Source: Burkholderia sp. lig30
GTDB lineage: Bacteria; Pseudomonadota; Gammaproteobacteria; Burkholderiales; Burkholderiaceae
Direction: 5' to 3'
NCBI RefSeq assembly: GCF_000687455.2
Contig: NZ_JGVW01000095.1
Coordinates: forward strand, 44,486-108,485
DNA: 64,000 nt
Shown: in pieces, positions 61,164 through 64,000 of the stretch
Layout: each line of letters starts with the position of its first letter
Position numbering within the stretch: the stretch's first letter is position 1
Notes under the pieces: model-generated
The model's input: the letters and a program-made list of their open reading frames with translations, nothing else
Told to the model about the DNA's origin: nothing
The model's database searches: none
Translations under genes and position numbers: made by a program

Positions 61164-61735
61164 TTATCCGCTCTCAGGAACAGATGCCGCCGTCGAAAGG
61201 CGCGAACTGTCCACCGCAGGGCGGGGAAATTTAGTGTCGGCGGAGCCGCAGCGCGCGCCATCGTCGTCGCAAACGGCGAACTCTAGCCACACGAAGGCTG
61301 GCTCGGTCTGACATGCCAGTTCTCGCTTGCGGCCGGAGGGGCACAACTTGCGGCCAATGTCATATTCATCATGCGATGAATAGTGATTCTTGCCGAGAAA
61401 GGGGGCGTATGTCAAGTCATGCAAGAAGTCTTGACCGACACCGGCTGCATTCACTGGCTCCGAATCAGGCCCGTATTTCCTGGTGCATGGATTGCTGCGG
61501 GTCGGGCACGGAAATTCGAGTCGTTCTCCGCCCCAAGTCTGCGCTTGTGGCCTGCAGGTAGGGCGGACTCATTGGTCAACCCCGGTGCGGGATTGTGGAC
61601 AATAGCGGTGCTGTACGTATGGTCGCGTGGGTCAGGTTGTCGTTCTTTTTGCGCGTACTCAAGTTTGACTTTGCCGAACATGTGCCGGATGCGCTCGCGG
61701 TTCGGCGTACGGCTATCGACGAAAGAAATCTATGA
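61164..61735 (-). pseudogene. Frameshifted gene of unrecognised family
   Basis: Two overlapping minus-strand frames read like one protein broken by a frameshift near 61455-61490. The upstream part reads FVDSRTPNRERIRHMFGKVK...EYAQKERQPDPRDHTYSTAI. The downstream part reads KYGPDSEPVNAAGVGQDFLH...NHYSSHDEYDIGRKLCPSGR and ends at 61164. Amino-acid composition (Tyr, His, Asp, Lys) is protein-like, unlike the Arg/Ala-rich antisense frames elsewhere. I cannot name the family. The 5' end beyond 61735 seems shifted again or lost. Confidence 0.4.
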
Positions 61736-62259
61736 CTGTGACGATATCCGTCGCGGCATCGTCGGCTGAGCTGCCACGCTGTCTGCTCACATCAGGTGCT
61801 TACATCGGTCGGTTAGCCGCGGCGATTGACAGTGGCCGCGTTGTCCCGCTAACATTGCTGAAATTCAACGATCGTTGAATAATAAGTGGGTGACGCGTGT
61901 CGCCCCCGATTGTTGGGGGCACGGGCTGCTGCTGGCTGCGAACTTGTGGGATCCGTCGGCGTGACCTGAAAGGATGCCGATCATATTGGTTGTGGGGATT
62001 TATTACTCGTCCAGGATGTCGCGATGCTGCACATCGCTGCATGGGCGTTACAAATTTTTTTACCGGCGCTCTGCATGAGTCGACAAATAATTCAGTCTCA
62101 AACTTTTTGAGTTGACACTGAAGATGCCGTGATAACGCGGGAGGACGACCAATTGCGTGTGACCTGTGCGCCATTGAGCTGATAACGCTCATGGCAAGCG
62201 TTGGTGATGCGGAAGGGTATACTCAGGGCCTCTTGCGATCAGGTAGACGAATACGAGAT
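61736..62259. other. Regulatory region upstream of the TetR gene
   Basis: It contains the promoter-operator at 61855-61883 and a GCCCCC/GGGGGC hairpin with a 7-nt loop (61902-61920) about 12 nt into the expected transcript. A further ~340 nt of AT-rich leader without a convincing gene precedes the TetR start. Confidence 0.5.
61855..61883 (+). promoter_or_regulatory. Promoter with an 18-bp palindrome in its spacer
   Basis: TTGCTG (-35) and AATAAT (-10) are 17 nt apart on the plus strand. The perfect palindrome ATTCAACGATCGTTGAAT (61863-61880) fills almost the whole spacer. It points to the TetR-family gene at 62260 and is an ideal place for autorepression. Confidence 0.6.
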
Positions 62260-62919
62260 ATGTCGGTTTCTGGAACACGAACCAAACGTCCGGACGTGGT
62301 GAAGCGCTCCCGAGGACGCCCAGCGCGTAGCGCGCTCGTTGGCTTTGATGCGCTACTGCGCAGTGCGCGGAAAGTGTTTGCCAAACAGGGTTACGAAGCG
62401 ACAAGCGTGCGAGAAATAGCGCGGCTTGCGGGTGTCGATCCAGCGCTGATGGCGCATCACTTCGGGTCGAAGGAGGGGCTCTGGATCGCAGTGGTGGACC
62501 AACTGGCTGAGCAAGCGGCTGCGGTGATCGAAGCCACTAAACAACTCCGCGTTGCCCGACTGACCGCACGGGCGCGTATCAAGCAGGCGCTGATTCTTCT
62601 CATCGATGCGTTGTTCGAGGATCAGGATATCGGTATGTTCTTGTCGACCGCAACGACGGAACAGGGCGATCGATTGAACATCTTGATTGAGCGGCTGTAT
62701 CGTCCCTACCAGGAAGTTTTTGTTTCACTACTTGTCGACGCAATGGAAGCAGGCAAGCTGAAAGCGCGTGACCCGGCGTTGCTGTACGCCATGATGCTCA
62801 GCGCGATCAGCAATACGATATCGTACAGCCATGTCCTGGCGAAGTTCTCGCCGATAACCGGTCATGCAGAGGAATTCAAGCAGGCCGTGCTCGACGTCGC
62901 GCTCGACATGTTTCGATAG
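62260..62919 (+). CDS. TetR-family transcriptional regulator
   Basis: A 219-residue TetR/AcrR-type repressor. The N-terminal HTH (ATSVREIARLAGVDPALMAH, then HFGSKEGLW) is preceded by a basic, flexible start (RSRGRPARS). The C-terminal ligand domain is all-helical. The ATG at 62260 is preferred for length; an ATG at 62191 would add 23 residues, and neither has a strong ribosome site. A promoter with an 18-bp palindrome lies 380 nt upstream. The gene sits in the AT-richer block, and no operon partner is visible. Confidence 0.85.
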   Translation: MSVSGTRTKRPDVVKRSRGRPARSALVGFDALLRSARKVFAKQGYEATSVREIARLAGVDPALMAHHFGSKEGLWIAVVDQLAEQAAAVIEATKQLRVARLTARARIKQALILLIDALFEDQDIGMFLSTATTEQGDRLNILIERLYRPYQEVFVSLLVDAMEAGKLKARDPALLYAMMLSAISNTISYSHVLAKFSPITGHAEEFKQAVLDVALDMFR

Positions 62920-63066
62920 TCGCGAGGGAGCATGTACTTTACCGCATACGAACCGATGCCGATTAGCACCGGTCACTGAGGATCATTGATTTGTGTGTAC
63001 GGCAGTAGGGAGGAATTTTTCTTACCGGACGACAACACGTCAGCTTTGGGCTGCGCAGATAGAGCA

Positions 63067-64000
63067 ATGATGGACGACTTACTTGATGATCAGGCGCTGG
63101 ACGCCCCACAGACTCATAGGGCAAGCTGCGATTTGTGTGAGGTTCATTTAGCGGTATGCGGGAACCTTGCTGCGAGTGTGCCAGTCGCCAGCCTCGATGC
63201 CACAATCACGCGTGCGACCGACGCGCTGCTGGCCGCGCAGAAACCCGACGGCCACTGGGTCTACGAACTCGAGGCGGATTCGACGATTCCCGCCGAATAC
63301 ATCCTGCTCGTCCACTATCTCGGCGAAACGCCGAATCTCGAGCTCGAACAGAAGATCGGCCGCTACCTGCGGCGCATCCAGCAGCAGGACGGCGGCTGGC
63401 CGCTGTTCACTGACGGTGCGCCGAACATCAGCGCGAGCGTGAAGGCGTATTTCGCGCTGAAGGTGATCGGCGACGACGTGAACGCCGAGCACATGCAGCG
63501 TGCGCGCCACGCGATCCACGCGATGGGCGGCGCGGAGATGTCGAACGTGTTCACGCGCATCCAGCTCGCGCTGTTCGGCGCGATGCCGTGGCGCGCGGTG
63601 CCGATGATGCCGGTCGAGATCATGCTGCTGCCGCAGTGGTTCCCGTTCCATCTGTCGAAGGTGTCGTACTGGGCGCGGACCGTGATCGTGCCGCTGCTCG
63701 TGCTGAACGCGAAGCGCCCGATCGCGAAGAACCCGCGCGGCGTGCGGATCGACGAGCTGTTCCTCAGCCCGCCCGTCAACACCGGCCTGCTGCCGAAGCA
63801 GCCGCACCAGCACGGCGGCTGGTTCGCGTTCTTCCGTGTGGTCGATCAGGCGCTGCGCGCGGTCGACGGCCTGTTCCCGGCGTATTCGCGCGAACGCGCG
63901 ATCCGGCAGGCGGTCGCCTTCGTCGACGAGCGCCTGAACGGCGAGGACGGCCTCGGCGCGATTTATCCGGCGATGGCCAATTCGGTGATGATGTACGACG
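63067..64000 (+). CDS. shc: Squalene-hopene cyclase, N-terminal part (cut by window end)
   Basis: From about codon 38 the translation matches proteobacterial squalene-hopene cyclases, which fold squalene into hopanoid membrane lipids. Matching segments are LLAAQKPDGHWVYELEADST, the QW repeat QQQDGGWPLF, FHLSKVSYWARTVIVPLLVL and DERLNGEDGLGAIYPAMANS. The catalytic DxDD lies beyond the window. The first ~35 codons (MMDDLLDDQALDAPQTHRAS...) are AT-richer and unlike the family. The start is uncertain: ATG at 63067 or 63070 is the first in an open frame but has no clear ribosome site. Confidence 0.85.
   Translation, partial: MMDDLLDDQALDAPQTHRASCDLCEVHLAVCGNLAASVPVASLDATITRATDALLAAQKPDGHWVYELEADSTIPAEYILLVHYLGETPNLELEQKIGRYLRRIQQQDGGWPLFTDGAPNISASVKAYFALKVIGDDVNAEHMQRARHAIHAMGGAEMSNVFTRIQLALFGAMPWRAVPMMPVEIMLLPQWFPFHLSKVSYWARTVIVPLLVLNAKRPIAKNPRGVRIDELFLSPPVNTGLLPKQPHQHGGWFAFFRVVDQALRAVDGLFPAYSRERAIRQAVAFVDERLNGEDGLGAIYPAMANSVMMYD

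Noticed and set aside
61897..62115. 72-codon plus-strand frame between the palindromic promoter and the TetR gene
   Set aside because: No ribosome site, odd composition (many Cys and Trp) and no domain. It is probably leader sequence.
59177..63165. Insertion sequence or integrative element
   Set aside because: No transposase, integrase, tRNA attachment site or flanking direct repeat was found, so only the compositional change is reported.
1..64000. CRISPR arrays, rRNA and tRNA genes
   Set aside because: No regularly spaced repeats with unique spacers and no recognisable rRNA or tRNA sequences were seen on either strand.

Overview
The window is high-GC, densely coded DNA with the gene content of a Burkholderia, most likely the Burkholderia cepacia complex. 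Pointers are a PenA-type lipoprotein beta-lactamase relative, a squalene-hopene cyclase, OpgC, a CIO-type cytochrome bd oxidase with its DUF2474 partner, many LysR regulators and Burkholderia-style sigma-28 promoters. The mix of accessory metabolism, transport and regulation suits a secondary replicon, which is inference. No rRNA, tRNA, CRISPR array, intact transposase or replication origin was seen.

Layout. 1-8.1 kb: end of an unknown gene, an arylamine N-acetyltransferase, a three-gene operon on the minus strand (Baeyer-Villiger monooxygenase, short-chain dehydrogenase, PF10118 hydrolase) behind a palindromic operator, agmatinase, a sulfonate-type binding protein and a MerR regulator. 8.2-12.5 kb: the cydA-cydB-DUF2474 oxidase operon and a DHA2 drug exporter. 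12.6-21.4 kb: two chemoreceptors with sigma-28 promoters, a NERD-helicase protein, a BetR/receiver regulator, a FAD oxidoreductase and a potassium-channel protein. 21.8-26.3 kb: esterase, OpgC, a porin and a LysR regulator.

26.9-29.8 kb holds the most unusual block. A NlpD-like lipoprotein with a degenerate LytM site is followed by a class A beta-lactamase homologue that has lost Ser70, Lys73, Ser130, Asn132 and Lys234, then by a LysR regulator of the AmpR/GcvA type. 29.9-36.1 kb: a short fimbrial-like protein and a complete dipeptide/oligopeptide ABC transporter. 36.2-41.4 kb: small exported proteins, a DUF2946 protein, two micro-genes, a TonB receptor and an outer-membrane-like protein. 41.5-44.8 kb: the magnesium P-type ATPase mgtA behind a long leader with an acidic small upstream gene. 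45-53.2 kb: the pbpC/alpha-2-macroglobulin pair. 53.6-58.4 kb: DoxX, an MHS-type transporter, an M20 amidohydrolase with a divergent LysR regulator, and PpnP.

58.7-63.2 kb is different. A decayed ClC chloride-channel gene is followed by about 4 kb of visibly AT-richer DNA carrying a third chemoreceptor, a frameshifted unknown gene, a promoter with an 18-bp palindrome in its spacer and a TetR regulator. It ends inside the 5' end of a squalene-hopene cyclase gene, whose N-terminus looks replaced. This looks like a foreign insertion or recombination junction.
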